Assembly (NCBI RefSeq): GCF_900156025.1
Contig: NZ_FTMO01000002.1
Coordinates: forward strand, 124,001 to 188,000
DNA: 64,000 nucleotides
Source of the DNA: Allobosea sp. TND4EK4
GTDB taxonomy: Bacteria; Pseudomonadota; Alphaproteobacteria; Rhizobiales; Beijerinckiaceae
Direction: 5' to 3'
A program made the position numbers and the translations under genes. This document shows positions 26,036 to 35,798 of the stretch, in pieces (the first letter of the stretch is position 1; every line of letters starts with the position of its first letter). The notes beneath the pieces were generated by a model. That model was not told the DNA's origin, did not search any database, and saw only the letters and a list, made by a program, of their open reading frames with translations.

Positions 26036-26806
26036 CTATCGCGAGACGGCCTCGGCTGCCTCGACGATCAACGCAGCGACCTCCGCCGGCTTCGAGAGAT
26101 AGACGGCGTGGCTCGACGCGACTTCGCGGACCTTGCTGCCCGCCCGGCGCGCCATCTCGCGTTCGAGCTCGGGGTTAATCGACCGATCATGGCTTGCGAC
26201 CAGCGCCCAGCTCGGCTTGCTCTTCCAGGCGGGATCGCCGGCCTCGGCAGAGAAGGCCGCCTTCGCCGCGAAGACCTGAGAGCGCGCCAGGAACTCAGCC
26301 TCGGCCTTGGGGAGATCGCCCGCGAAGGCGGCGGGAAAGGCCTGCGGATCGAGATGGAGATAGCCATCTTCGGTCGCCTTGATCGCATCCGGCGGCGCGT
26401 TAGGAACCGGCTTTCGGGCGGCAAGCGCACCCAGGCTCTCGCCCTTCTCCGGCTGGAAGGCGGCGACATAGACCAGCCCCGCCACCTTGGCGTCATTGCC
26501 GGCGTCTGTGATGACCATGCCGGCATAGCTGTGCCCGACGAGGATCGCCGGCCCATCCTGCAGCGCCAGGACGCGGCGGGTCGCGGCCACGTCCTCCTGC
26601 AGGGACGTGAGCGGCTCCTGCACGATCGTGACGTTGTAGCCCTTCGTCGTCAGTCGGTCGGAGACCTGGCGCCAGCCCGAGCCGTCGGCGAAGGCACCAT
26701 GGACGATGACGATATTGCGGACGGTCGCGGCCTGCGCCCCGGACCAGCTTCCGGCCAGCGACAGCAACGCCCCGCCGAGGGCGATCGAAACAAAACGCGC
26801 GCGCAT
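26036..26806 (-). CDS. Secreted alpha/beta hydrolase (serine nucleophile)
   Basis: 256 residues with a signal peptide (MRARFVSIALGGALLSLAGS, cleavage near AQA-A at 24-27). The core is NIVIVHGAFADGSGW, nucleophile Ser93 in VGHSYAG, and a late His in SSHAVYLSKP. This is the salicylate-esterase/RsbQ-like small hydrolase type that lacks a large cap. GGAAGG lies upstream of the start. It is divergent from an OmpR-type response regulator across 240 bp and could be its target. The product acts in the periplasm; substrate unknown. Confidence 0.85.
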   Translation of the reverse strand: MRARFVSIALGGALLSLAGSWSGAQAATVRNIVIVHGAFADGSGWRQVSDRLTTKGYNVTIVQEPLTSLQEDVAATRRVLALQDGPAILVGHSYAGMVITDAGNDAKVAGLVYVAAFQPEKGESLGALAARKPVPNAPPDAIKATEDGYLHLDPQAFPAAFAGDLPKAEAEFLARSQVFAAKAAFSAEAGDPAWKSKPSWALVASHDRSINPELEREMARRAGSKVREVASSHAVYLSKPAEVAALIVEAAEAVSR

Positions 26807-27046
26807 CGAAGCTTCCTTCCTGATCGTTTCATGATGGGTGTGACGGGCAAGCAGCCCGAACCGTCGCGGCCACGTGCTCCCCGGCACCGTGCAGGAAGAC
26901 GGCGAAGTGTTCGACGGGAAGATTGTCCGCATCAATGTCGGGCCCGGCCCGCGATACACGAGGGTACAAATCTTCCGCGCCGCGCGCCACGCAGGCGGCT
27001 CGACCTCTGCTATTGACGGGGAAACGGAAGCTGGAAGCCATCGCCG

Positions 27047-27787
27047 ATGGATCACATCGACCACGTACTCGTCGTCGACGACGATCGGGAGATCCGGGAT
27101 CTCGTATCGAGCTATCTGAAAAAGAACGGCCTGCGGGTGACGACGGCAGCCGACGGGCGGCAGATGCGCGCCTTCCTCGAAGCCGACCGGGTCGACCTGA
27201 TTGTCCTGGACGTGATGATGCCCGGCGATGACGGTCTCGTGCTGTGTCGCGAGCTGCGGGCCGGCAAGCACAAGGCGACGCCGGTGCTGATGCTGACCGC
27301 CCGGGCCGACGACACCGACCGGATCGTCGGGCTGGAGATGGGCGCCGACGATTATCTGGCGAAACCCTTCGTCGCACGCGAGCTGCTGGCGCGGATCAAG
27401 GCCGTGCTGCGGCGCACGCGGATGATGCCGCCGAACCTGCAGGTCACCGAGGCGGGCCAGCTGCTCGCCTTCGGGGAGTGGCAGCTCGACACCGTCGCGC
27501 GTCACCTGCTCGACGCAGACGGCACGGCAGTGGCGCTGAGCGGCGCGGAATACCGGCTGCTGCGGGTCTTCCTCGATCATCCGCAGCGCGTGCTCTCGCG
27601 CGACCAGCTCCTGAATCTCACCCAGGGACGCGAGGCGGAGCTGTTCGACCGCTCGATCGACCTGCTCGTCAGCCGTGTCCGGCAGCGACTGCGCGACGAT
27701 GCGCGCGAGCCCGCCTACATCAAGACCGTTCGCAGCGAGGGCTATGTCCTCGCCACGCCGGTCGAGATCGTCACGGCCCGGCAATGA
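27047..27787 (+). CDS. OmpR-family response regulator
   Basis: 246 residues: receiver domain 5-120 with the acidic pocket Asp11-Asp13, phospho-acceptor Asp55 (LIVLDVMMPG), Thr84 and Lys106 (DDYLAKPF); winged-helix effector domain about 145-240 with LSGAEYRLLRVFLDHP and YIKTVRSEGYVL. The stop codon overlaps the start of the kinase gene by ATGA, so the two are translationally coupled. Likely targets are the divergent secreted hydrolase gene and its own operon; no clear direct-repeat box was found in the 240-bp gap. Confidence 0.93.
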   Translation: MDHIDHVLVVDDDREIRDLVSSYLKKNGLRVTTAADGRQMRAFLEADRVDLIVLDVMMPGDDGLVLCRELRAGKHKATPVLMLTARADDTDRIVGLEMGADDYLAKPFVARELLARIKAVLRRTRMMPPNLQVTEAGQLLAFGEWQLDTVARHLLDADGTAVALSGAEYRLLRVFLDHPQRVLSRDQLLNLTQGREAELFDRSIDLLVSRVRQRLRDDAREPAYIKTVRSEGYVLATPVEIVTARQ

Positions 27788-29103
27788 GCTTCGCCAGCCA
27801 GATGCGCAGGCTCCTGCATCTGCCGCGCACCCTGCGCTCGCGGCTGTTCCTGATTCTGTTCGCCGGACTAGCGGCGGCACATGTCCTGTCCTTCGCCGTC
27901 CTGTTCTACGAGCGCACCATGAGCGCCAAGGCGACGATGTACACGACGCTGGAGAACGACGTCGCTACCTCGATCGCGCTGCTCGACCGCCTTCCGCCGC
28001 AGGAGCGCCCGCAATGGCTTTCGATGCTGGACCGCCGGACCTATCGGTACGAAATCGGGACCGGCCTGCCCGGCGTGCCCGAGTTGAGCCCGCGGGCAGC
28101 GGAGATCGCGCAGGCCATCAATGTCGCGGCCGGAGGGCGCTTTCCCGTCAAGGTCGAGAGCATCCCCGGAAAGCGCGAGCATCTCCAGGCGCATGTCACG
28201 CTGAACGACGGCTCGCCCGTGACGATCGACGTGCTGCCGGCTCTGATGCCCCTCGCGACCTGGCTGCCCTATTTGCTTGCGGCCCAGCTCGCCCTGCTCG
28301 TGCTCTGCACCTGGCTGGCCGTGCAACTCGCGATCAAGCCGCTGCAGCGCTTTGCCAATGCCGCCGAGGCGCTCGACCCGAGCCGCAAGGCCGTGAGGCT
28401 CGAAGAGACCGGCCCGGCCGAGGTCGCCTATGCCGCGAGCGCCTTCAACGCCATGCGCGATCGCATCGCGCATTATCTCCAGGAACGGGTCCAGATTCTC
28501 GCTGCGATTTCCCACGACCTTCAGACGCCGATCACGCGCATGAAGCTGCGCGCGGAGATGGCCGAGGAAAGCCCGGAGAAGCACCGGCTGATCAACGACC
28601 TCTCCGAGATCGAGCGGCTCGTCCGCGAAGGCGTCGCCTATGCCAAGAGCGCCCATGGCGATACCGAGAAGCCGACGCGCATCGATATCGCCTCCTTCGT
28701 GGAGAGCATCGCCTTCGATTATCAGGATACCGGCAAGGCTGTGGCCGTTCCGCGCACGATCCCGGGCGTCGTCGTCACGCGGCCCCATGCGCTGCGGCGC
28801 ATCCTGAGCAATCTGATCGACAACGCTCTGAAATTCGCCGGCGAGGCCGAAATCCAGGTCGACAGGGCCGCCGACGGCAAGCTCCGCATTACCGTTCTCG
28901 ATAGCGGCCCCGGCATTCCCGCCGATCAGCTCGACGCCGTCCTCCAGCCCTTCTACCGCGTCGAGCAGTCACGCAGCCGCGACACCGGCGGAACCGGCCT
29001 CGGCCTCGCCATCGCCCAGCAGCTCTCCGTCGCGATTGGCGGCTCGCTTCACCTGGCAAACCGGCCGGGAGGGGGCCTGGCCGCCGAAGTGACGCTGGGC
29101 TGA
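27784..29103 (+). CDS. EnvZ-type membrane sensor histidine kinase
   Basis: 439 residues. Membrane helices lie at about 20-42 and 158-184 with a roughly 115-residue periplasmic sensor between. A HAMP domain follows (IKPLQRFANAAEALD, 185-235), then the HisKA box ISHDLQTPITRMKLRAEM (His244), the N box LRRILSNLIDNALKF, the G1 box VLDSGPGIPADQ and the G2 box GTGLGLAIA. It is coupled by ATGA to the regulator gene upstream. The kinase core strongly resembles the truncated kinase at 13759-14556, so the two are paralogues. Confidence 0.93.
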   Translation: MSFASQMRRLLHLPRTLRSRLFLILFAGLAAAHVLSFAVLFYERTMSAKATMYTTLENDVATSIALLDRLPPQERPQWLSMLDRRTYRYEIGTGLPGVPELSPRAAEIAQAINVAAGGRFPVKVESIPGKREHLQAHVTLNDGSPVTIDVLPALMPLATWLPYLLAAQLALLVLCTWLAVQLAIKPLQRFANAAEALDPSRKAVRLEETGPAEVAYAASAFNAMRDRIAHYLQERVQILAAISHDLQTPITRMKLRAEMAEESPEKHRLINDLSEIERLVREGVAYAKSAHGDTEKPTRIDIASFVESIAFDYQDTGKAVAVPRTIPGVVVTRPHALRRILSNLIDNALKFAGEAEIQVDRAADGKLRITVLDSGPGIPADQLDAVLQPFYRVEQSRSRDTGGTGLGLAIAQQLSVAIGGSLHLANRPGGGLAAEVTLG

Positions 29104-29196
29104 GACGGGCGCCAGGCAAGCCTGCCTGAGCCGGTTCGGGATTCGTCGAAGCAAAGCCGCGGGCATCATTTTGCCGGCGGCCGCCGGAGTTGTTCG

Positions 29197-29575
29197 TTAG
29201 CGAAGCGAACGGAACGCAGCCCGCACCTCCCGCGTGAGGAGTTAGGGCTGTTCCCAGGCCGGGAAATGTCCACCGTTCCTGACCGCGCTGAAATGGCAGA
29301 GGTTCTTGTAGCAGCGCTGCGCCCGGTTCCTCGGCACCCGATTGCCGGAAAAGCCGAAGCCCGGGATCGAGGGCACGACCAGATGGAATGCGTCCGCGGC
29401 AGAACCGCCATGGCGCGTCGGGTCGACGACCGGGCCTATGACCTTGGTGAGCTCCAGGATCGAGCTCCACCGTCCATGGGTCATGGTCATTGGCAAGCCG
29501 TCGGCATGAGGCGAGCGCAAATGGAGGATGTCGAGGCCGTCAGTCTCGGTCACGTACACAACGCCGGACGGGCAG
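29197..29575 (-). pseudogene. Broken epoxide hydrolase
   Basis: On the minus strand the reading frame carries N-terminal family sequence (TETDGLDILHLRSPHADG, then DAFHLVVPSIPGFGFSG). It then jumps directly to the C-terminal ending (NGGHFPAWEQP). Most of the catalytic domain and cap, over 200 residues in intact relatives, is missing. After WEQP a TAA stop (29242-29244) interrupts the frame, yet the family ending REVRAAFRSLR continues in the same frame to a second stop at 29197-29199. The 5' end is also cut near the TetR stop codon. An internal deletion plus a nonsense change marks this as dead. Confidence 0.8.
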
Positions 29576-29598
29576 CCGGCCCCGACGCACCGTGCGGC

Positions 29599-30255
29599 TC
29601 AGTTCCCGGGCCGGGTTTCCTCAGGCGAGAGAGGCACCGTTCCAAAGGCCGCCAGGAAGACCGCCCAGCGTTGCTCGAACAAAGCCTGCTGCTCTTCGCC
29701 ATCGGCGGCGGCGTCTCGGCGCAACCGGGCACGGTTATTGGCGCCTTCGAGAAGATCGACGAGGATGTCGCAGGCCGACTCGGTATGTCCGGGCCGCAAC
29801 GCACCTGAGGCCTGCGCCTCGGCAAGCGCAGCAACGAGCGGCTCCAGGGCCGACCGCGACCACTCCGCCAGTCGCCCGCGAAGCGTCGCCGAAAGGGCTG
29901 CCTCTGCGCTGACCGAGAGATAGAACGCCGCATAGTCACGCGATGAGCCAATCCGGACATAGCGCCCGGCCATCCGGCGCAGCGCATCCAAAGCTCCGGA
30001 ACCCTCCTTCGCCGCCGCGACCAGGGCGGCGCGGAATCGGCCCAGATCCTGCTCGACCACAGCGTCGAGCAGCGCCGCCTTATTCGGAAAGCGACGATAG
30101 ATCGTGTGCTTCGAGACGCCGAGGCGCAACGCGATCTCTTCCAGAGACGCGTTGGCGAAGCCGCTGCGGCAAAAAACCGACCGCGCGCCCTCGAGAATCT
30201 GCATCTCAAGGACACCCGCCTGCTCTCGGGTCGGCCGTCCGCCGGGTTTTCGCAT
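29599..30255 (-). CDS. TetR/AcrR-family repressor
   Basis: 218 residues. The N-terminal helix-turn-helix is ASLEEIALRLGVSKHTIYRRFPNKAALL; the C-terminal ligand/dimer domain is variable. The start at 30255 has GGAGG 5 bases upstream; longer in-frame starts would reach into the operator at 30321-30346. It is divergent from an ABC-F gene, and the palindrome between them is the obvious operator, so it probably represses both and is released by a small toxic ligand such as an antibiotic. Confidence 0.9.
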   Translation of the reverse strand: MRKPGGRPTREQAGVLEMQILEGARSVFCRSGFANASLEEIALRLGVSKHTIYRRFPNKAALLDAVVEQDLGRFRAALVAAAKEGSGALDALRRMAGRYVRIGSSRDYAAFYLSVSAEAALSATLRGRLAEWSRSALEPLVAALAEAQASGALRPGHTESACDILVDLLEGANNRARLRRDAAADGEEQQALFEQRWAVFLAAFGTVPLSPEETRPGN

Positions 30256-30320
30256 CGATGCCTCCACGCCCTGACGCCGCATAAACAGCACGGAACCGTT
30301 GCGTTTCAAGCCTTCGAATG

Positions 30321-30346
30321 ATAACAGCACGGATACGTGCTGTTAT
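30321..30346. promoter_or_regulatory. Perfect 10-bp inverted repeat, TetR operator candidate
   Basis: ATAACAGCAC (30321-30330), spacer GGATAC, GTGCTGTTAT (30337-30346). It lies 66 bp before the tetR start and 24 bp before the ABC-F start, overlapping where promoters of both should be. A half-site AACAGCACGG recurs at about 30284. Perfect symmetry, AT-rich ends and the divergent position make this a very likely repressor site. Confidence 0.8.
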
Positions 30347-30369
30347 TGCTTTCCCGGACATCTGCTCGC

Positions 30370-31968
30370 ATGCCGTCTATCACCCTTTCGGGCCTGACCT
30401 GGGCGACACCGGAGGGGCGCAGCGTCTTTGCCGGCCTGGATCTCGGTTTCGGTCAGGAGCGCGTCGGCCTCATCGGGCGCAACGGGATCGGCAAATCGAC
30501 CCTGCTGAAACTCATCATCGGCGAATTGCGACCGCTGGCCGGGACGATCGTCGTGAGCGGAACAGTCGGCGTCGTCCGCCAAACCGTCCAGATCGACCCG
30601 CGTGAGACGATCGCCGATGTCTTTGACGCTCGGGGCGCACTTGCGATCCTTCGCCGCGCGGAAGCCGGCGACGCCACGCTCGCGGAACTGGCGGAGGCCG
30701 ACTGGACGCTTGACGAGCGGATCGTGACCGCCCTCGCCCTCCACGGCGTGGACGCAGGCCCGGATGTGAAGCTGTCGGAACTCTCCGGCGGACAACGAAC
30801 GAGGGTTAGTCTCGCCGCCGCAACCCTCTGGAAGCCCGACTTCCTCCTGCTGGACGAGCCGACGAACAATCTCGACCGGGACGGCCGCGAAGCGGTGATC
30901 GCCTTGCTCGCCGAATGGCGTGCCGGGGCGATCGTGATCAGCCACGATCGGGACCTGCTCGGACAGATGGATGCCATCGTCGAGATGAGTTCGCTCGGTG
31001 CCACGCGCTATGGCGGCAACTGGGACGCCTATCAGGCGCGCAAGGCGATCGAGCTGCAGGCAGCCCAGCAAGACCTCGCCTATGCGCAGAAGCAGGCAGC
31101 CGATGCCGAGCGCAAGGCCCAGATCGCAACAGAACGGCAGAATCGCCGCGAGGGGGCCGGAGCTCGGAAGGGTACCCGGGGCGATCTCCCTCGCATTCTG
31201 CTCGGCGCCCGGAAGAACGCTGCCGAAGCGAGCCGGGGCGATGCTGCGCGGCGCATCGAACGGCAACGCAGCGAAGCGCAGCAGGCCGAGGTGGAAGCCC
31301 GGGCGCGTGTCGAGATCCTGCAGCACCTGTCGATCGTGCTGCCGCCCACAGGACTTTCGCCGCATCGGCAAGTCCTGAAGCTCGATGCAGTCACAGCGGG
31401 CTATCGAGCCGATGCCCCGCTGATCCGCGATCTTTCGCTTCTTGTGTCCGGGCCGGAGCGTCTCGCGGTCGTCGGGCCGAACGGCTCCGGTAAGACGACC
31501 CTGCTGAAGCTAATCGCCGGGGAGATGCCTCCCATTGCCGGCACCGTCTCCGTCTTCGTAACCCTGGCCATGCTCGACCAACGCGTGAGCATCTTGGATT
31601 CGCAGACCTCGATCCTGGATAACTTCAAGCGCTTGAACCCCGGCTCCGACGAAAACGCCTGCCGCGCCGCACTTGCCGGCTTCCTGTTCAGGGCAGATGC
31701 TGCCCTCCAGACCGTCGGCACGCTCAGCGGCGGTCAGATGCTCCGGGCCGGGCTTGCCTGTATCCTGGGCGGGCTGCGGCCGCCTGCGCTGCTGTTACTG
31801 GACGAGCCGACCAATCATCTCGACCTCGCCTCGGTCGAGGCGATCGAGGCAGGGCTCGCCGCCTACGACGGTGCCCTGGTCGCCGTGAGCCACGATGAGC
31901 GGTTCCTTGCGAGGATCGGCATCCATCGGCAGATCGAGCTGCCCGGCCTTCTCCATAAGCAAGCCTAG
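30370..31968 (+). CDS. ABC-F ATPase (ribosome-associated, possible antibiotic resistance)
   Basis: 532 residues with two ABC ATPase domains and no membrane segment. Domain 1: Walker A GRNGIGKST (36-44), LSGGQRTR, LLLDEPTNNLD. Domain 2: GPNGSGKTT, LSGGQMLR, LLLDEPTNHLD. Between them is a charged, Gln/Glu/Arg-rich helical linker (about 225-330), the part of ABC-F proteins that reaches into the ribosomal peptidyl-transferase centre. A dedicated TetR repressor with a shared operator favours an inducible ribosome-protection role over housekeeping (EttA, Uup). The exact drug class cannot be read from sequence. The start at 30370 lies just downstream of the operator. Confidence 0.87.
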   Translation: MPSITLSGLTWATPEGRSVFAGLDLGFGQERVGLIGRNGIGKSTLLKLIIGELRPLAGTIVVSGTVGVVRQTVQIDPRETIADVFDARGALAILRRAEAGDATLAELAEADWTLDERIVTALALHGVDAGPDVKLSELSGGQRTRVSLAAATLWKPDFLLLDEPTNNLDRDGREAVIALLAEWRAGAIVISHDRDLLGQMDAIVEMSSLGATRYGGNWDAYQARKAIELQAAQQDLAYAQKQAADAERKAQIATERQNRREGAGARKGTRGDLPRILLGARKNAAEASRGDAARRIERQRSEAQQAEVEARARVEILQHLSIVLPPTGLSPHRQVLKLDAVTAGYRADAPLIRDLSLLVSGPERLAVVGPNGSGKTTLLKLIAGEMPPIAGTVSVFVTLAMLDQRVSILDSQTSILDNFKRLNPGSDENACRAALAGFLFRADAALQTVGTLSGGQMLRAGLACILGGLRPPALLLLDEPTNHLDLASVEAIEAGLAAYDGALVAVSHDERFLARIGIHRQIELPGLLHKQA

Positions 31969-32118
31969 AAAAGTCGGAAGCGTCCGCTTTTCGGCAACGG
32001 AGTCAGTCTGCCGACCCAGCCTTATGGTTCGGCGCGACGGCTTTGCGACCTGACGCGATGTCGCCTCGTCGGACCAGAAGCCCGCCCTTCGTAAGTCGCT
32101 GAATATATTGGAGTGTCG

Positions 32119-32194
<76 letters not shown>

Positions 32195-32337
32195 AAACGC
32201 CACGAAGCGTCGCCCTCGGCGGAGAAGTCGTCCGCGTCAGGCAGGGGGCGTGTAGCAAAGCCCCCCTCACCTGTCCACCCGTCTGCGACAGAAATTTTAC
32301 GGCGGCCGCCGCTTTTGCACCGAAGGCCGCCGAAGGC

Positions 32338-33609
32338 TCACGCCGCGCGGCGGTTCAGCAGGTGGTAGAGCGCGATCGCGCCGAAGGTCGCCGTGCCGAT
32401 GCCCGCGAGCTCGTAGCCGAAGATCGGCAGCTTGAGATCGCCGGCGCCCAGGATGAGCGCGGTCGCCACCGTGATCAGGTTCTTGGGCTGCGAGAAATCG
32501 ACCTTCGCTTCGACCCAGATGCGCCCCGCCGTCGCGGCGATCAGGCCGAAGACGACGACGGCGAGGCCACCCAGCACCGCCACGGGGATCGTGCCGATCA
32601 CAGCTCCGAACTTGGGCGAGAAGCCGAGCAGCACCGCGATGATGCCGGCGGCGACGAAGACGAGCGTCGAATAGACCCGCGTCACCGCCATCACGCCCAT
32701 GTTCTCGGCATAGGTGGTGACGCCCGTGCCCCCGCCCGAGCCGGCGATCATGGTGCCGATGCCGTCGGCGATGAAGCCGCGGCCGATCATGTGGTCGAAG
32801 CTGCGGCCGGTCATCACCGCGATGCCCTTGATATGCCCGAGATTCTCCGCGACCAGAATGATCGCGACCGGCATGATCAGCATCATCGCCTTCGCCTCGA
32901 AGACCGGCGCGGTGAAATGCGGCAGGCCGAACCAGGCGGCGTTGGCGACCTTGCTGAAATCGATTGTCGGCGCGCCGAAGGACGAGGCGGTCAGCCAATA
33001 GAGAAGATAGGCGCCGAGCCCGCCGATCAGGATCGGCAGCCGCTGCGCCAGCCCGCGCCCATAGACCGCGACGAGCGCCACCGCGACGACGGTGAACAGC
33101 GCGATCCACTTGGTGTAGGGGCTGGCCGAGATCATGCCGATCGCGACCGATGTCAGGTTGAGGCCGATCGCGGCGACGACCGCGCCGGTCACCACCGGCG
33201 GCAGCAGCGCCTCGATCCAGCGCGTGCCCACCGCCTGCACGATCACGCCGATCAGCGCGTAGACCGCACCACAGGCGATGATGCCGCCCAGCGCGACGCC
33301 GATATTGAGGTTGGGGCCCGAGCCGGCATAGCCGGTGGCGGCGATGACCACGCCGATGAAGGCGAAGGACGAACCGAGATAGCTCGGCAGCTGCCCGCGC
33401 GTGATCACGAAGAACAGCAGCGTCGCGATCCCCGAGAAGAAGATCGCGACATTCGGGTCGAAGCCCATCAGTACCGGCGCCAGCACGGTCGAGCCGAACA
33501 TCGCCACGACATGCTGCAGGCCGGCGACGACGGTCTGGCCCGTCGGCATGCGCTCGTCCGGCATCACGGCGCCGGAGGTCTTCAGCGTCCAGTTCGGAAA
33601 ATAGCCCAT
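32338..33609 (-). CDS. NCS2-family uracil/xanthine permease (UraA/RutG type)
   Basis: 423 residues with 12-14 hydrophobic membrane segments. Family marks are LQHVVAMFGSTVLAP in helix 1, the half-helix LGSSFAFIGV, the substrate-site stretch VAENLGHIKGI and GGGTGVTTYAENMGVM, whose Glu residues coordinate the nucleobase. It imports uracil or a related base with protons. The start at 33609 has GGGAG upstream. No rut or pyrimidine genes are adjacent. It is downstream of leuA on the same strand, separated by 224 bp with a strong palindrome, so it is probably a separate unit. Confidence 0.9.
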   Translation of the reverse strand: MGYFPNWTLKTSGAVMPDERMPTGQTVVAGLQHVVAMFGSTVLAPVLMGFDPNVAIFFSGIATLLFFVITRGQLPSYLGSSFAFIGVVIAATGYAGSGPNLNIGVALGGIIACGAVYALIGVIVQAVGTRWIEALLPPVVTGAVVAAIGLNLTSVAIGMISASPYTKWIALFTVVAVALVAVYGRGLAQRLPILIGGLGAYLLYWLTASSFGAPTIDFSKVANAAWFGLPHFTAPVFEAKAMMLIMPVAIILVAENLGHIKGIAVMTGRSFDHMIGRGFIADGIGTMIAGSGGGTGVTTYAENMGVMAVTRVYSTLVFVAAGIIAVLLGFSPKFGAVIGTIPVAVLGGLAVVVFGLIAATAGRIWVEAKVDFSQPKNLITVATALILGAGDLKLPIFGYELAGIGTATFGAIALYHLLNRRAA

Positions 33610-33718
33610 CGGCCTTGCTCCCCATGCGACCGCACGGGGCGGCCGCTCCGGAAAAGCAAAAGAGGGCAAGAACCGGGCCGGCGCCAGATCGCGCCGGCGT
33701 CATCCACCGGAATCGGAG

Positions 33719-33821
33719 CTCGCGCCGCGTCATGGTCGGGCTTGGCCCGGCCATCTCGTGCCGCGTGAGGCGCCGCCGCGTCATGAGATTCTCGGGTCGG
33801 CACTGCGTGCCGCCCGAGAAT
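33719..33821. repeat. Two adjacent extragenic palindromes between leuA and the permease gene
   Basis: The first contains CGGGC/GCCCG with flanking CATGG-type ends, near 33730-33755. The second is ATTCTCGGG (33788-33796) paired with CCCGAGAAT (33813-33821), enclosing CGGCAC/GTGCCG. The second hairpin begins 12 bp past the leuA stop and can end its transcript. The same CTCGGG...CCCGAG type occurs at 36850-36944. Confidence 0.7.
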
Positions 33822-33833
33822 GACGCTGGGAGG

Positions 33834-35426
<1,593 letters not shown>

Positions 35427-35504
35427 GGGTCTGGTCCGGTATCGGCGCCGCGGCGGTCGTCGCTCGGCAGGCGCGGGGGTTCTGAAGTCGGCGGTCTCGT
35501 CACT

Positions 35505-35544
35505 CCCCTGAGCGCCCAGGCAAAGCCCGGCCGGCCCTCAGGGG
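35505..35544 (-). promoter_or_regulatory. Attenuator-like stem-loop of the leuA leader
   Basis: On the minus strand CCCCTGAG (35544-35537) pairs perfectly with CTCAGGGG (35512-35505), and within it CCGGGC pairs with GCCTGG around TTT, giving a long stem of about 40 nt. The left arm overlaps the stop codon of the leader peptide, so a ribosome finishing or stalled on the leader would change this fold. No T-run follows, so the control step may be Rho action or leuA translation rather than intrinsic termination. Confidence 0.6.
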
Positions 35545-35612
35545 CTGATAAGGAGAAGCAGGCCGAGAAGCGAGGCAGCCGGGCGCGCGCGCAGAGCAGC
35601 ATTCCGCGCCAT
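35538..35612 (-). CDS. leuL: leuA leader peptide, leucine-rich
   Basis: 24 residues: MARNAALRARPAASLL followed by GLLLLISP and a TGA. Six Leu and one Ile codons fall in the last eleven codons (CTT CTC GGC CTG CTT CTC CTT ATC AGC CCC), just before a strong stem-loop, the layout of a ribosome-mediated attenuation leader. It ends 111 bp before leuA. Leu starvation would stall the ribosome beside the stem. The ATG lacks a strong ribosome site, and longer in-frame starts upstream are possible; the functional part is the Leu run. Confidence 0.7.
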   Translation of the reverse strand: MARNAALRARPAASLLGLLLLISP

Positions 35613-35798
35613 GGCGCGGTCGGTGCGGCAGCTGTGGGCGAAAGCCTGCGGCAAGAGAAGTCCTCGTGAACCTTGCGACATTCTGTAACCCGAAGCCGGC
35701 ACGCCGCGCAAGCTTGTGTCGCGGTCCAACCGCTTGCGGTGCCTGCCGGCATGGCGCCACTATCGTCCCGCCCGCGAGTCGCGCGGAGGATCGATCGC

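Larger units (their letters stand above)
35427..35798. other. leuA leader region, 372 bp, divergent from the DUF1275 gene
   Basis: Holds the leucine-rich leader and stem-loop (35505-35612), about 190 bp further left-facing upstream sequence with no gene, and at its right end the ribosome site (GGAGG, 35785-35789) of the divergent DUF1275 gene. Promoter boxes for leuA should lie in 35613-35790 but could not be assigned. Confidence 0.5.

Noticed and set aside
26036..27880. 614-codon minus-strand frame extending the secreted hydrolase across the response regulator gene
   Set aside because: The upstream part is antisense to the OmpR-type gene; the hydrolase has its own signal peptide and ribosome site at 26806.
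29266..29808. Plus-strand frame of 180 codons over the epoxide hydrolase relic
   Set aside because: The product matches no family and the minus strand carries clear hydrolase remnants and the TetR 3' end.
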